Of a DNA stretch of 64,000 nt, positions 23,250-33,948 are shown piece after piece. Both the position numbers and the translations under genes were made by a program. The stretch lies in the NCBI RefSeq assembly GCF_045679555.1, contig NC_092091.1, positions 12,053,918-12,117,917 on the forward strand, in the 5' to 3' direction. Every line of letters begins with the position of its first letter. Positions within the stretch are counted from its first letter, which is position 1. The stretch comes from Salvelinus alpinus (lineage: Eukaryota > Chordata > Actinopteri > Salmoniformes > Salmonidae). The notes below the pieces were generated by a model that did no database searches, was not told the origin of the DNA, and was given only the letters and a program-made list of their open reading frames with translations.

Positions 23250-23760
23250 GATAACTCACACCGGAATCGGAACGAGCTCAATCCCTGAACATCACGACAA
23301 GAGAGACACTTCAACGCTACATAAAGAGAGACCTAAGACAACCTAAGACGACCTAAGACAACAACATAGCACGGCAGCAACACAAAACATGGTACAAAAA
23401 AATATTATTAAAAAAACCCACAAAAAATGATTTAAATAAATAAATAAAAGATGGCACAAACATTATTGGGCACAGACAACAGCACAAAGGGCAAGAGGTA
23501 GAGACAACAATACATCACGCAAAGCAGCCACAACTGTCAGTAAGGGTGTCCATGATTGAGGTTGAGATAAAACTGTCCAGTTTGAGAGTTTGTTGCAGCT
23601 CGTTCCAGTCGCTAGCTGCAGCGAACTGAAAAAAGGAGTGTGTGCTTTGGGGACCTTTAACAGAATGACTGGCAGAACGGGTGTTGTATGTGGAGGACGA
23701 GGGCTGCAGTAGCTATCTCAGATAGGGGTGGAGTGTTCGACACCACTGGTTTAGGTAGTG
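23250..23760 (-). mobile_element. LINE 3' fragment (same group as 27583-28817)
   Basis: Minus-strand translation contains a degenerate C-terminal LINE block, ending in a segment equivalent to the SAANDWNELQKSLKLETL motif of the better preserved copy at 28000-28100 (DNA here CTGGAACGAGCTGCAACA on the minus strand). The rest is broken. Confidence 0.6.
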
Positions 23761-24349
23761 TTAGTCTTCCCAACCCGGTAGTCATTCTGAATGCAGGTCA
23801 GGCATGAATAAGAATTCCAAATGTTGGCTTTACCAACTCTGGCTGGATTCCAACAGGAATTAAACATCACTTTGCAAGGTTGCTTAGTGTGACTTGCAGG
23901 TCCGATGTGATCTGTAAACTATGAGTTTCAGGTCACTCTATTAGGGTAAAACTAGGCCCTCAAAATAAGGCCTTATGAAATACATATCCTATTGTGTTAA
24001 AGTATTTAATTTTAATGATAAGATACAGTATTCACTTAGGCTCTCACTAGGATTGCTATAGGACAAAAAAGGCTTTGTAACTTGTATGACTGTATCAGTT
24101 CTGCACTGTACTACTGCAGTTTAATTATTTGTGCCAATAGTTACATTTTCACATATCATTTTAATGTGAAGTTAAGCAACATTATAATATCCATAAACCT
24201 AAAGTCATATAATTTTTCATTTGGTGGCATTGTCAATATTTTCAACTTGAATATGAAGTCAAAACATGCAGGACATTATTCTAACAAGCTCCGCCCCCGA
24301 AACAAAGGCAATAAAAATACCCAGTGTTCTTTGCAATTGTTTATCAATT

Positions 24350-24425
24350 GTGTCTGCTCATTTAGCAGACACTCTTATCCAGATTGACTAACAGTCAGTT
24401 CATTCAACTATACAACCACATCTCA
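24350..24425 (-). repeat. SINE or LINE tail fragment
   Basis: CATTTAGCAGACACTCTTAT with CCAGATTGACTAACAGTCAG is the reverse complement of the tail shared by several salmonid SINEs (GAGCGTCTGCTAAATG type). No tRNA-like head is present. Confidence 0.5.
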
Positions 24426-24462
24426 CAGTCATAGCAAGTAAAATATTTTTTTTGTTACCGGA

Positions 24463-24665
24463 TTTGGATGAAATCAGATCTAAGTAAAATGACCAAAATA
24501 TAAAAATGACTGTTGCTTCTACATTGATAAAGTTTGATCATAAAGTTACTGATATCCTCTCCCATTTCAAACACTTAGATTCAGGAGTCGGGATTATAAA
24601 GGGCTTTTTGTGATATCACAAAAATACACATTTATTACACCAATGGTAGTGTCTTATTCTCTTGC
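24463..24665. repeat. Unclassified dispersed repeat (pair with 36945-37160)
   Basis: About 140 bases align with 37000-37135 (shared pieces include TACATTGATAAAGTTTGATC here and TACATTGATGAAGTTTGATC there, then CATAAAGT and CTCTCCCAT). No coding capacity or ends recognised. Confidence 0.6.
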
Positions 24666-24682
24666 CTAATTTGCAAAAATTT

Positions 24683-25372
24683 TATACACAAAAGTATGTG
24701 GCGCCCTTTCAAATTAGTAGATTAGCCTTTTCAGCCACACCCATTGCTGACTGGTGTATAAAATCGAGCACATTGTCATGCAATCTCCATAGACAAACAA
24801 CGGTAGTAGAATGACCTTACTGAAGAGCTCAGTTACTTTCAACATGGCACCGTCATAGAATGCCACATTTCCAACAAGTCAGTTCGTCAAATTTATGTCC
24901 TTCTAGAACTGCCCTGGTCAACTGTAAGTGCTGTGATTGTGAAGTGGAAACCTCTAGGAGCAACAACGGCTCAATTGCGAAGCGGTAAGCCCACACAAGC
25001 TCACAGAACGGGACTGACGAGTGCTGAAGCGGGTAGCGCGTAAAAATAATCTGTCCTCTGTTGCAACACTCACTACTGATTTACGATGGTATGTTGCCTC
25101 TGGAAGCAACATCAGCACAAGAGCTGTTCGTTAGGAGCTTCATGAAATGGGTTTCCGTGGCCGAGCAGCCACAAACAAGCCAAAGATCAACATGCGCAAA
25201 GCCAAGCGTTGGATGGAGGCGTGTAAAGCTCTCCGCCATTGGACTCTGGAGCAGTGGAAACACGTTCTCTGTAGGGATGAGTCACGCTTCACCATCTGGC
25301 AGTCCGACGGACGAATCTGTAATGAAATATTCGACGAGCAGGTATCCACATACTTTTGGTCATCTAGTGTAG
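24683..25372 (+). mobile_element. Tc1-like transposon, internally deleted
   Basis: The right end CCACATACTTTTGGTCATCT is the reverse complement of the left end's AAAAGTATGTGG. Transposase relics include an N-terminal helix-turn-helix region (about 24820-25010) and MGFRGRAATNKPKINMRKAK at 25147, up to the first catalytic Asp in CRDESRFTIWQSDGRI near 25270. The sequence then jumps to the right end, so the second half of the transposase is gone. Frames are also broken within the N-terminal part. Confidence 0.8.
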
Positions 25373-25435
25373 CTGGCTAGCTCATTTGGAAAATTTCAGT
25401 TGAAACTTATCAGGGTGAGGTCTGGGTATATTTCA

Positions 25436-25436
<1 letters not shown>

Positions 25437-25486
<50 letters not shown>
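25437..25486. repeat. (TA)n microsatellite
   Basis: About 24 TA dinucleotides directly adjoin the left end of the fold-back Tc1 element. Another short TA run (27057-27068) lies at its right end, so the transposon probably landed in, or seeded, a TA tract. Confidence 0.95.
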
Positions 25487-25489
<3 letters not shown>

Positions 25490-27056
25490 TGCTCAAAAAA
25501 ATAAAGGGAACACTTAAACAACACAATGTAACTCCAAGTCAATCACACTTCTGTGAAATCAAACTGTCCACTTAGGAAGCAACACTGATTGACAATAAAT
25601 TTCACATGCTGTTGTGCAAATGGAATAGACAAAAGGTGTAAATTATAGGCAATTAGCAAGACACCCCCAAAAAAGGAGTGATTCTGCAGGTGGTGACCAC
25701 AGACCACTTCTCAGTTCCTATGCTTCCTGGCTGATGTTTTGGTCACTTTTGAATGCTGGCGGTGCTCTCACTCTAGTGGTAGCATGAGACGGAGTCTACA
25801 ACCCACACAAGTGGCTCAGGTAGTGCAGTTCATCCAGGATGGCACATCAATGCGAGCTGTGGCAAAAAGGTTTGCTGTGTCTGTCAGCGTAGTGTCCAGA
25901 GCATGGAGGCGCTACCAGGAGACAGGCCAGTACATCAGGAGATGTGGAGGAGGCCGTAGGAGGGCAACAACCCAGCAGCAGGACCGCTACCTCCGCCTTT
26001 GTGCAAGGAGGTGCACTGCCAGAGCCCTGCAAAATGACCTCCAGCAGGCCACAAATGTGCATGTGTCTGCTCAAACGGTCAGAAACAGACTCCATGAGGG
26101 TGGTATGAGGGCCCGACGTCCACAGGTGGGGGTTGTGCTTACAGCCCAACACCGTGCAGGACGTTTGGCATTTGCCAGAGAACACCAAGATTGGCAAATT
26201 CGCCACTGGCGCCCTGTGCTCTTCACAGATGAAAGCAGGTTCACACTGAGCACATGAGCACATGTGACAGACGTGACAGAGTCTGGAGACGCCGTGGAGA
26301 ACGTTCTGCTGCCTGCAACATCCTCCAGCATGACCGTTTTGGCGATGGGTCAGTCATGGTGTGGGGTGGCATTTCTTTGTGGGGCCGCACAGCCCTCCAT
26401 GTGCTCGCCAGAGGTAGCCTGACTGCCATTAGGTACCGAGATGAGATCCTCAGACCCCTTGTGAGACCATATGCTGACACATGCACATTTGTGGCCTGCT
26501 GGAGGTCATTTTGCAGGGCTCTGGCAGTGCACCTCCTTGCACAAAGGCGGAGGTAGCGGTCCTGCTGCTGGGTTGTTGCCCTCCTACGGCCTCCTCCACA
26601 TCTCCTGATGTACTGGCCTGTCTCCTGGTAGCGCCTCCATGCTCTGGACACTACGCTGACAGACACAGCAAACCTTTTTGCCACAGCTCGCATTGATGTG
26701 CCATCCTGGATGAACTGCACTACCTGAGCCACTTGTGTGGGTTGTAGACTCCGTCTCATGCTACCACTAGAGTGAGAGCACCGCCAGCATTCAAAAGTGA
26801 CCAAAACATCAGCCAGGAAGCATAGGAACTGAGAAGTGGTCTGTGGTCACCACCTGCAGAATCACTCCTTTTTTGGGGGTGTCTTGCTAATTGCCTATAA
26901 TTTCCACCTTTTGTCTATTCCATTTGCACAACAGCATGTGAAATTTATTGTCAATCAGTGTTGCTTCCTAAGTGGACAGTTTGATTTCACAGAAGTGTGA
27001 TTGACTTGGAGTTACATTGTGTTGTTTAAGTGTTCCCTTTATTTTTTTGAGCAGTG
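25487..27056. mobile_element. Fold-back Tc1-like element with about 575-bp inverted arms
   Basis: Ends CACTGCTCAAAAAAATAAAG and reverse complement are flanked by TA. The left arm (25487 to about 26063) holds the normal 5' half: terminal repeat and transposase N terminus ([36 protein letters not shown]). The right arm (about 26475-27056) is an almost identical reverse complement of the same half rather than a proper 3' half; the encoded 109 residues up to NVHVSA are the same on both strands. The spacer contains the transposase middle, including the first catalytic Asp (VLFTDESRF) and [11 protein letters not shown], and stops near [10 protein letters not shown]. The third catalytic residue is absent. 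A frameshift near 26257 also breaks the frame. This looks like a product of aberrant gap repair after excision (inference). Confidence 0.92.
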
Positions 27057-27439
27057 TATATATATATAGACTGCAACGTTCATACATCATTACTATCAAT
27101 AAAGTCAAGAAGTTTGTATCAATTTCCTGTTTGATGTATGACATGACACCTGCGTCGGAGTTTTGGGCAACCCTTCCCCAGCTTTTGTTCCATGCTGGCG
27201 TAAGACCAAGCTAGCCAGTTACTAGCAGTGGTGTAAAGTACTTAAGTACAATTACTTTAAAGTACTACTTAAGTCATTTTTTGGGATATCTGTACTTTAC
27301 TTTTTATATTTTTTAGTACTTTTACTTTTACTTCACTACATGCCTTAAGAAAATATTGTACTTTTTACTCCATACATTTTCTTTGACACCCAAAAGTAAT
27401 TGTTACATTTTGAATGCTCAGCAGAACAGGAAAATAGTC

Positions 27440-27582
27440 ATTCACGCACTTATCAACCAACCATCCCTGGTCATCCCTATTGCCTCAGATCTGGTGGGCT
27501 CACTAAACTATCAACCAAACATCCCTGGTCATCCCTACTGCCTCTGATCTGGTGGACTCACTAAACTATCAACCAAACATTT
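27440..27582. repeat. About 57-bp tandem units inside the hAT-like element
   Basis: Units contain CATCCCTGGTCATCCCTA and CTCTGATCTGGTGGACTCAC. Further copies occur at about 28818-28915 and 29163-29210, on the other side of the inserted LINE, showing that the LINE entered an existing tandem array. Confidence 0.8.
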
Positions 27583-28817
27583 ATATTTTTTTATTTTTTT
27601 ATTTCACCTTTATTTAACCAGGTAGGCTAGTTCTCATTTGCAACTGCGACCTGGCCAAGATAAAGCAAAGCAGTTCAACACATACAACAACAGTAGAAAA
27701 AAATCTATAAACAGCATGTGCAAAGGAGGTAGGATAAGAGAGGTAAGGCAATAAATAGGCCATGGTGGCGAAGTAATTACAATATAGCAATTAAACACTG
27801 GAATGGTAGGGTGTGCAGAAGATGAATGTGCAAGTAGAGATACTGGGGTGCAAAGGAGCAAGATAAATAAATAAATACAGTATGGGGAGGAGGTAGATTG
27901 GATGGGCTATTTACAGATGAGCTATGTACAGGTGTAGTGATCTGTGAGCTGCTCTGACAGCTGGTGCTTAAAGCTAGTGAGGGAGGTAAGAGTCTCCAGC
28001 TTCAGAGATTTTTGCAGTTCGTTCCAGTCATTGGCAGCAGAGAACTGGAAGGAGAGGCGGCCAAAGGAAGAATTGGCTTTGGGGGTGACCAGTGAGATAT
28101 ACCTGCTGGAGTGCGTGCTACGGGTGGGTGCTGCTATGGTGACCAGTGAGCTGAGATAAGGCGGGGCTTTACCTAGCAGGGACTTGTAGATGACATGGAG
28201 CCAGTGGGTTTGGCGACGAGTATGAAGCGAGGGCCAGCCAACGAGATCATACAGGTCGCAGGGGTGGGTAGTATATGGGGCTTTGGTGACAAAACCGATG
28301 GCACTGTGATAGACTGCATCCAATTTGTTAAGTAGAGTGTTGGAGGCTATTTTGTAAATGACATCGACAAAGTCGAGGATCAGTAGGATGGTCAGTTTTA
28401 CGAGGGTATGTTTGGCAGCATGAGTGAAGGATGCTTTGTTGCGAAATAGGAAGCCGATTCTAGATTTCATTTTGGATTGGAGATGTTTAATGTGAGTCTG
28501 GAAGGAGAGTTTACAGTCTAACTAGACACCTAGGTATTTGTAGTTGTCCACATATTCTAAGTCAGAACCGTCCAGAGTAGTGATGCTGGACGAGCGGGCA
28601 GGTGCGGGCAGCGAACGGTTGAAGAGCATGCATTTAGTTTTACTTGCATTTAAGAGCAGTTGGAGGCCACGGAAGGAGAGTTGTATGGCATTGAAGCTCA
28701 TCTGGACGTTAGTTAACACAGTGTCCAAAGAAGGGCCAGATGTATACAGAATGGTGTCGTCTGCGTAGAGCTGGATCAAAGAATCACCAGCAGCGAGAGC
28801 GACATCATTGATGTCCA
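27583..28817 (-). mobile_element. LINE 3' half (reverse transcriptase C-terminal part)
   Basis: The minus-strand frame 28818-28522 carries the catalytic box (LIQLYADDTILYTSG) and ends YLGV at a stop. The frame 28470-27922 continues KSRIGFLFRNKASF through SAANDWNELQKSLKLETL to the C terminus. One in-frame stop separates them. The 3' end is A/T-rich (left side, near 27583-27610) with AAATAAAGGTG-type sequence. The element is 5'-truncated. Clade likely Rex1/L2-like (low certainty). Confidence 0.82.
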
Positions 28818-29677
28818 TACTGCCTCTGATCTGGTGGACTGATTAAACTATCAACCAACCATCCCTGGTCATCGCTACTGCTTCTGATCTGGTGGACTCA
28901 CTAAACACACATCCTTTTTTTGCAGTGGTGTAAAGTACTTAAGTAAAAATACTTTAAAGTACTATTTAAGTAGTTTTTGGGGGTATCTGTACTTTACTAT
29001 TTATGTTTTTGACTACTTGTACTTTTACTTCACTACATTCCTAAGAAACGTATGTACTTTTTACTCCATACATTTCCCCTGACACCCAAAAGTACTAGTT
29101 ACAATTTGAATGCGTAGCAGTACAGTAAAAAAAAAAAGGTACAATTCATACACTCAAGAGAACATCCCTTGTCATCCATACTGCCTCTGATCTGGTGGAC
29201 TCACTTAACAAACATGTTTCCTTTGTAAATGATGTCTGAGTTTTGGAGTGTGGGCCTGGTTGTCAAAAAAAGTAATAAAAAAGGAAATTGTGCCATCTGG
29301 TTTGCTAAATGTAAGGAATGTGATGTAGAGCATTTACTTTTACTCAAGTTTAACACTTTTTAACATTTAAAATCTGACATTCAAGTAGTATTTTACTGGG
29401 TTACTTTTACTTGAGTCTTTTTATAGTAAGGTATCTTTACTTTTACTCAAGTATGACAATTGAGTACTTTTTACACCTCTGGTTACTCGATAACACCAGA
29501 CAGATGAAAGGGGAAACATATATGTATCTTCGCCTTGGATGAATAGGGGAAACTTCTAATCATATTTGCTGACTCGCTGCAGTCAAATTTTGGCACCAGA
29601 AGACTAGCTACCTAGCTATGTAAACCACGCCCCTCTGTGAACATACCTTCTGCGATGTTGGTTATAAGACAGTACTA

Positions 29678-31102
29678 ATTTAAAAAAATAAACATCCTCT
29701 CACTGTCAACTGCGTTTATTTTCAGCAAACTTAACATGTGTAAATATTTGTATGACCATAACAAGATTCAACAACTGAGGCATAAACTGAACAAGTTCCA
29801 CAGACATGTGACTAACAGAAATGGAATAATGTGTCCCTGAACAAAGAGGGGATCAAAAGTAACAATCAGTATCAGGTCTGGCCACCAGCTGCATTAAGTA
29901 CTGAGGTGCATCTCCTCCTCATGGACTGCACCAGATTTGCCAGTTCTTGCTGTGAGATGTTACCCCACTCTTCCACCAAGGCACCTGCAAGTTCCCGGAC
30001 ATTTCTGGGGGGAATGGCCCTAGCCCTCACCCTCTGATCCAACAGGTCCCAGACATGCTCAGTGGGATTGAGATCCGGGCTCTTTGCTGGCCATGGCAGA
30101 ACATTGACATTCTTGTCTTGCAGGAAATCACGCGCAGAACGAGCAGTATGGCTGGTGGCATTGTCATGCTGTGGAGGGCCATGTGAGGGTGAAGGGAACC
30201 ACATGAGGGAGAAGGATGTCTTCCCTGTAACGCACAGTGTTGAGATTGCCTGCAATGACAACAAGCTCAGTCCGATGATGCTGTGACACACCACCCCAGA
30301 CCATGACGAACCCTCCACCTCCAAATCGATCCTGCTCCAGAGTACAGGCCTCGGTGTAACGCTCATTCCTTCGACGATAAATGCGAAGGAGACAAAACCG
30401 CGACTCGTCCGTGATGAGCACTTTTTGCCAGTCCTGTCTGGTCCAGCGACGGTGGGTTTGTGCCGGTGATGTGCCAGTGATGTCTGGTGCGGACCTGCAT
30501 TACAACAGGCCTACAAGCCCTCAGTCCAGCCTCTCTCAGCCTATTGCGGACAGTCTGAGCACTGATGGAGGGATTGTGCGTTCCTGGTGTAACTCAGGCA
30601 GTTGTTGTTGCCATCCTGTACCTGTACCGCAGGTGTGATGTTCGGATGTACCGATCCTGTGCAGGTGTTGTTACATGTGGTCTGTCCTGTCTTCCTGTAG
30701 CGCTGTCTTAGGCGTCTCACAGTACGAACATTGCAATTTATTGCCCTGGCCACATATGCAGTCCTCATGCCTCCTTGCAGCATGCCTAAGGCACGTTCAC
30801 ACAGATGAGTAGGAACCCTGGACATCTTTCTTTTGTTTTTTTTCAGAGTCAGTAGAAAGGCCTCTTTAGTGTCCTAAGTTTTCATAATTGTGACATTAAT
30901 TGCCTACCGTCTGTAAGCTGTTAGTGTCTTAACGACCCTTCCACAGGTGCATGTTCATTAATTGTTTGTGGTTCATTGAACGAGCATGGGAAACAGTGTT
31001 TAAACCCTTCACAATGAAGATCTGTGAAGTTAATTGGATTTTTACAAATGATCTTTGAAAGACAGGGTCCTGAAAAAGGGATATTTCTTTTTTTGCTGAA
31101 TT
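29678..31102 (-). mobile_element. Tc1/mariner-like transposon, same family as 2010-4048
   Basis: Inverted ends are TTTCTTTTTTTGCTGAATTT on the right and a decayed form on the left, with TA at 29676-29677 and 31103-31104. Minus-strand pieces: N-terminal helix-turn-helix at 30825-30541 (CERALGMLQGGMRTAYVARA), catalytic core from 30421 (MLITDESRF) and C-terminal part 30366-29872 (DLNPTEHVWDLLDQRVRARA, carrying the catalytic Glu). Frameshifts separate them. It keeps the C-terminal third that its relative has lost. Confidence 0.88.
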
Positions 31103-31104
31103 TA

Positions 31105-31715
31105 GTCTACAACTCATTTTCAGTGAACCCGTTGAAGACCAACTACAGCCCCTTGGACAAATCTAGTTTAAAATTGCTGACGTAAACCATATTAACTGGA
31201 ACCACCATTTCAGTAATGGGTCAAAAAAGTCCAAGTAACAGATTTGATTAGTTTAGACATATGTATATTATTTATATTTGAGTAGCATAAGATTAATTAA
31301 ATCAATCGATGTACATGCAAAGACATAGATATTGGAACAAACAATTCTAAAAATCTACCTGCAATAGAGCATGCTGGGAAATATGATAACGATGGGTGTG
31401 GTTTTGTTTTAACACTGGTTATTAAGTTAACACTTACAGAGTGACTTTAACACCTGAATCAACACTAGAAATGTTACACTGAAAAATCAACACTTGTTAA
31501 CAATTTTCTGTGTATATACATTGCACTTATCTCTATATACATAAACTGAAGTTCTAGTAGATCAATACATAATAAATTGACCAAATATTTCGGTTACAGT
31601 GTCTCTCTCACCACCATTGATATTGTTTTGAACTGATATTGGTGGTATATGTGAAATGAGTCAGTCAAGAGCATGTTATATGTCCTCCTCTTCTCCTGCT
31701 AGGCTCCTGTTCCAG
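31105..31715. other. Intergenic, no gene recognised
   Basis: A/T-rich sequence without a supported gene. A stretch near 31420-31500 with repeated AACACT-type words (GTTTTAACACTGG, TTAACACTTACAG) may be old repeat DNA. Confidence 0.4.
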
Positions 31716-31905
31716 CCCTAGTCCAAGGGTTAAGCTCTAGTCCCAGCCCCAGTCTAGTCTAGGGGTTAAGCTCTAGTCCCAGCCCCAGTCTGGTCTAGGG
31801 AATAACCTCTAGTCCCAGGCCCAGTCTAGTCTCGGGGTTAAGCGCTAGTCCCAGCCCCAATCTAGTCTAGGGGTTAAACTCTAGTCCCAGCCCTAGTCCA
31901 GGGGT
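31716..31905. repeat. Minisatellite, about 36-bp unit, about 5 copies
   Basis: Units are variants of CTCTAGTCCCAGCCCCAGTC plus TAGTCTAGGGGTTAAG. Copies differ by a few bases. It lies about 470 bp downstream of the adm stop codon. Confidence 0.9.
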
Positions 31906-32204
31906 GTGGTTTGGGGCAACAGTGTTCAACCAAGTCACTCTTTCTATGCCGCCACAGGGGTGAGAGAAAGTCTGAGCTGGAAAAGAGACAGAAGTGTGTC
32001 AAAATCCACAGCTCTGAGAATGCAGAAGTCACTGCAACACAAATATGCACAAACACACACACCTCACTATTTGTAGACCCCCCCCCACACCCCTTCTTGT
32101 TCCCCTCTGTCTTCCATCCAGTGGCGTGAAATTTGTTTCCTGCTCCATTGACCTTGTCCATCCTTTTACCCACGCAGGAAAGGAATGCTAAGGAATAGGA
32201 CAGC

Positions 32205-32335
32205 AGTAATATCTCAGCCAGACCAAAACATAAAACAAGTGCTTGACGCAGTAATATCTCAGCCAGACCAAAACATAAAACAAGTGCTTGACGCAGTAAT
32301 ATCTCAGCCAGCCCGAAACATAAAAAAAGTGCTTG
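32205..32335. repeat. Minisatellite, 45-bp unit, 3 copies, in the adm 3' region
   Basis: The unit starts AGTAATATCTCAGCCAGACC and ends AAGTGCTTGACGC. It begins 44 bp after the adm stop codon on the minus strand, hence likely in the 3' UTR. Confidence 0.9.
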
Positions 32336-32378
32336 ACATTCGCTAGATCGACACTCCTCTTTCTGTTCTCTGCCCATC

Positions 32379-33481
32379 TCAAGTTTGTCTGAGAGGGATG
32401 GCCTGTAGGTGGAGTCCTTGGCTGCTCTCTCTGTTGCAGTCCAGTCTCACTCTGCCTGCTTGGAGACTTAGCGTTGCGTAGCGCTGTGGAAGTGACTGTG
32501 GCGACCTGCGGCGGCGGCGACCGTAACCCTGTGAGCTGATTTTGTCCTCCGGGGCTCTGTTGACCTTTAACTTGTTGTTGAGGATGTGTAGCCGATGGAC
32601 CAGGTCTTGCAGGCTGCATGTTCCCAGAGAACAGCCTGGTCTTTTCACTGTCACACTGGATCTTCTGGACCTGAAAGAGAAAAAGATCAAGAGAAGAGAT
32701 TTCTGAAGATTGACTGAAATGAACTTGACCAAAAACCATTCAAATGTGACCTTTTTATATTAGTAAAAAAAAAAATGTAAACACCAGGGTGACCATTATT
32801 GAAATAATACCTGGAATGAAATACTGAGGGGTCTGTCTCCTCTCTCTGCCCTGGTCCACTGAGAATCCCTGGTCCACTGAGAATCCCTGGTCCACTGAGA
32901 ATCCCTGGTCCACTGAGAATCCCTGGTCCACTGAGAATCCCTGGTCCACTGAGAATCCCTGGTCCACTGAGAATCCCTGGTCCACTGAGAATCCCTGGTC
33001 CACTGAGAATCCCTGGTCCACTGAGAATCCCTGGTCCACTGAGAATCCCTGAGTCCACTGCAGAGCTGCTTTGGAAATCTGCTCTTGTGCGGCTCTGTAA
33101 CCAGACTCTAAATCTACCACAGAAGAGAAGGCATGGTTAATGCAGAAATAACATACTTCCCCCTAGACACATCAAAGACAGAACGCACATCTCCTATCCA
33201 ATAATCCTGTACACTCTATAGAATTAGATGGTGGCCACCGTTCGTCAATCAGTTTACCTCTTTTTCATGTTGGAGTTGAGGTCAACTTTGGTGCCTTTCA
33301 CCAGAGGTAGAACTGTGCCTTTCACCAGAGGTAGAACTGTGCCTTTCACCAGAGGTAGAACTGTGCCTTTCACCAGAGGGAGAACTGTGCCTTTCACCAG
33401 AGGGAGAACTGTGCCTTTCACCAGAGGTAGAACTGTGGCTAGAACACACCCGCAGATGATGGTTTGAAGAGGCACTTTCAT
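32379..33481 (-). CDS. adm: Preproadrenomedullin, three coding exons, 272 aa, with coding minisatellites
   Basis: Precursor of a secreted vasodilator peptide acting on calcitonin-receptor-like/RAMP receptors. Coding exons (minus): 33481-33258, 33113-32811, 32670-32379; GT/AG, 819 bp in frame. Residues 1-23 form a signal peptide (MKVPLQTIICGCVLATVLPL) whose end is repeated six times as TVLPLVKG (16-63). Next comes a PAMP-like segment across the exon junction (LNSNMKKRFRVWLQSR, about 68-83). Eleven copies of GILSGP follow (about 97-162), then the cleavage site HSRSRR. The mature adrenomedullin is about 180-225, with ring PGCSLGTC (Cys189-Cys194), helix region, and SSQGYGRRRRR, giving a C-terminal Tyr-amide. 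The acceptor at 33114 was chosen because only it joins MKKR to FRVWLQSR and keeps the hormone in frame. Both minisatellites are multiples of 3 bp. AM1-type is favoured by the KISSQGYG end; another fish AM paralogue is possible. Confidence 0.9.
32852..33049. repeat. Coding minisatellite in adm exon 3, 11 x 18 bp
   Basis: On the plus strand the unit is GGTCCACTGAGAATCCCT, repeated 11 times almost without variation. On the coding minus strand it reads GILSGP. It sits between the PAMP-like segment and the adrenomedullin cleavage site. Confidence 0.93.
33291..33434. repeat. Coding minisatellite in adm exon 2, 6 x 24 bp
   Basis: Six 24-bp copies (plus strand GTGCCTTTCACCAGAGGTAG plus AACT, two with GGGAG). 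In the adm frame the unit encodes TVLPLVKG and duplicates the end of the signal peptide hydrophobic core. Confidence 0.93.
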
Positions 33482-33948
33482 ATTGGCTGGAGCCTGTGAA
33501 CAAGAATGGAATGAAAAAACGTGATTTATATTTAAATAGTCTCATCTACTTGTGAGAAAGGTAAGAATTATCTCCTGGCTCCAAAAGTATACCTGGATTA
33601 TAACGTGCTTACATAAGAGGGTCCAAAAAGCAGGTTATTTGAACTCTGACCCTCTTCAGCCCCTGGTCATTAATTTGCCCAATATAATATCTGGACAAAA
33701 ACAGTTCTGAGTATTGGCTCATTTCTCTGTGCTCAGGAATATCATACATTATACATGGATGAGAGTGACGAGTCATCTCCTTCAGTCTTCTTCTGTAATA
33801 ACAATATAATAAGAAAAGTGCACTGCTGCAGACAGACAGAAAACAAAGATAGCACTCCCTACATTCCTGCCTTGACTTCAGAGAAAACCAAAATGATCTG
33901 ATACAAGAAAATATACATTCTCAAATTCAAATGGCAGATTTCACTTAC

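Larger units (their letters stand above)
27226..29481. mobile_element. hAT-like non-autonomous element, composite, with inserted LINE
   Basis: The left end CAGTGGTGTAAAGTAC and right end TTTTTACACCTCTG are inverted, flanked by the 8-bp duplication GTTACTAG (27218-27225) and GTTACTCG (29482-29489), as for hAT elements. A second left-type end occurs at 28923, so 28923-29481 is one complete-looking short copy and 27226 to about 27440 a second left half. Between them are about 57-bp tandem units and a LINE. No transposase is recognisable. Confidence 0.75.

Noticed and set aside
31874-32377. 167-codon minus frame downstream of adm
   Set aside because: It translates the 45-bp minisatellite (repeated CFGLAEILL) and has no recognisable domain or start context.
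32755-33120. Alternative frame GFSVDQ across the adm exon 3 minisatellite
   Set aside because: Using it would need the acceptor after GGTTACAG and would put the hormone exon out of frame. The GILSGP frame joins MKKR-FRVWLQSR upstream and the adrenomedullin ring downstream.
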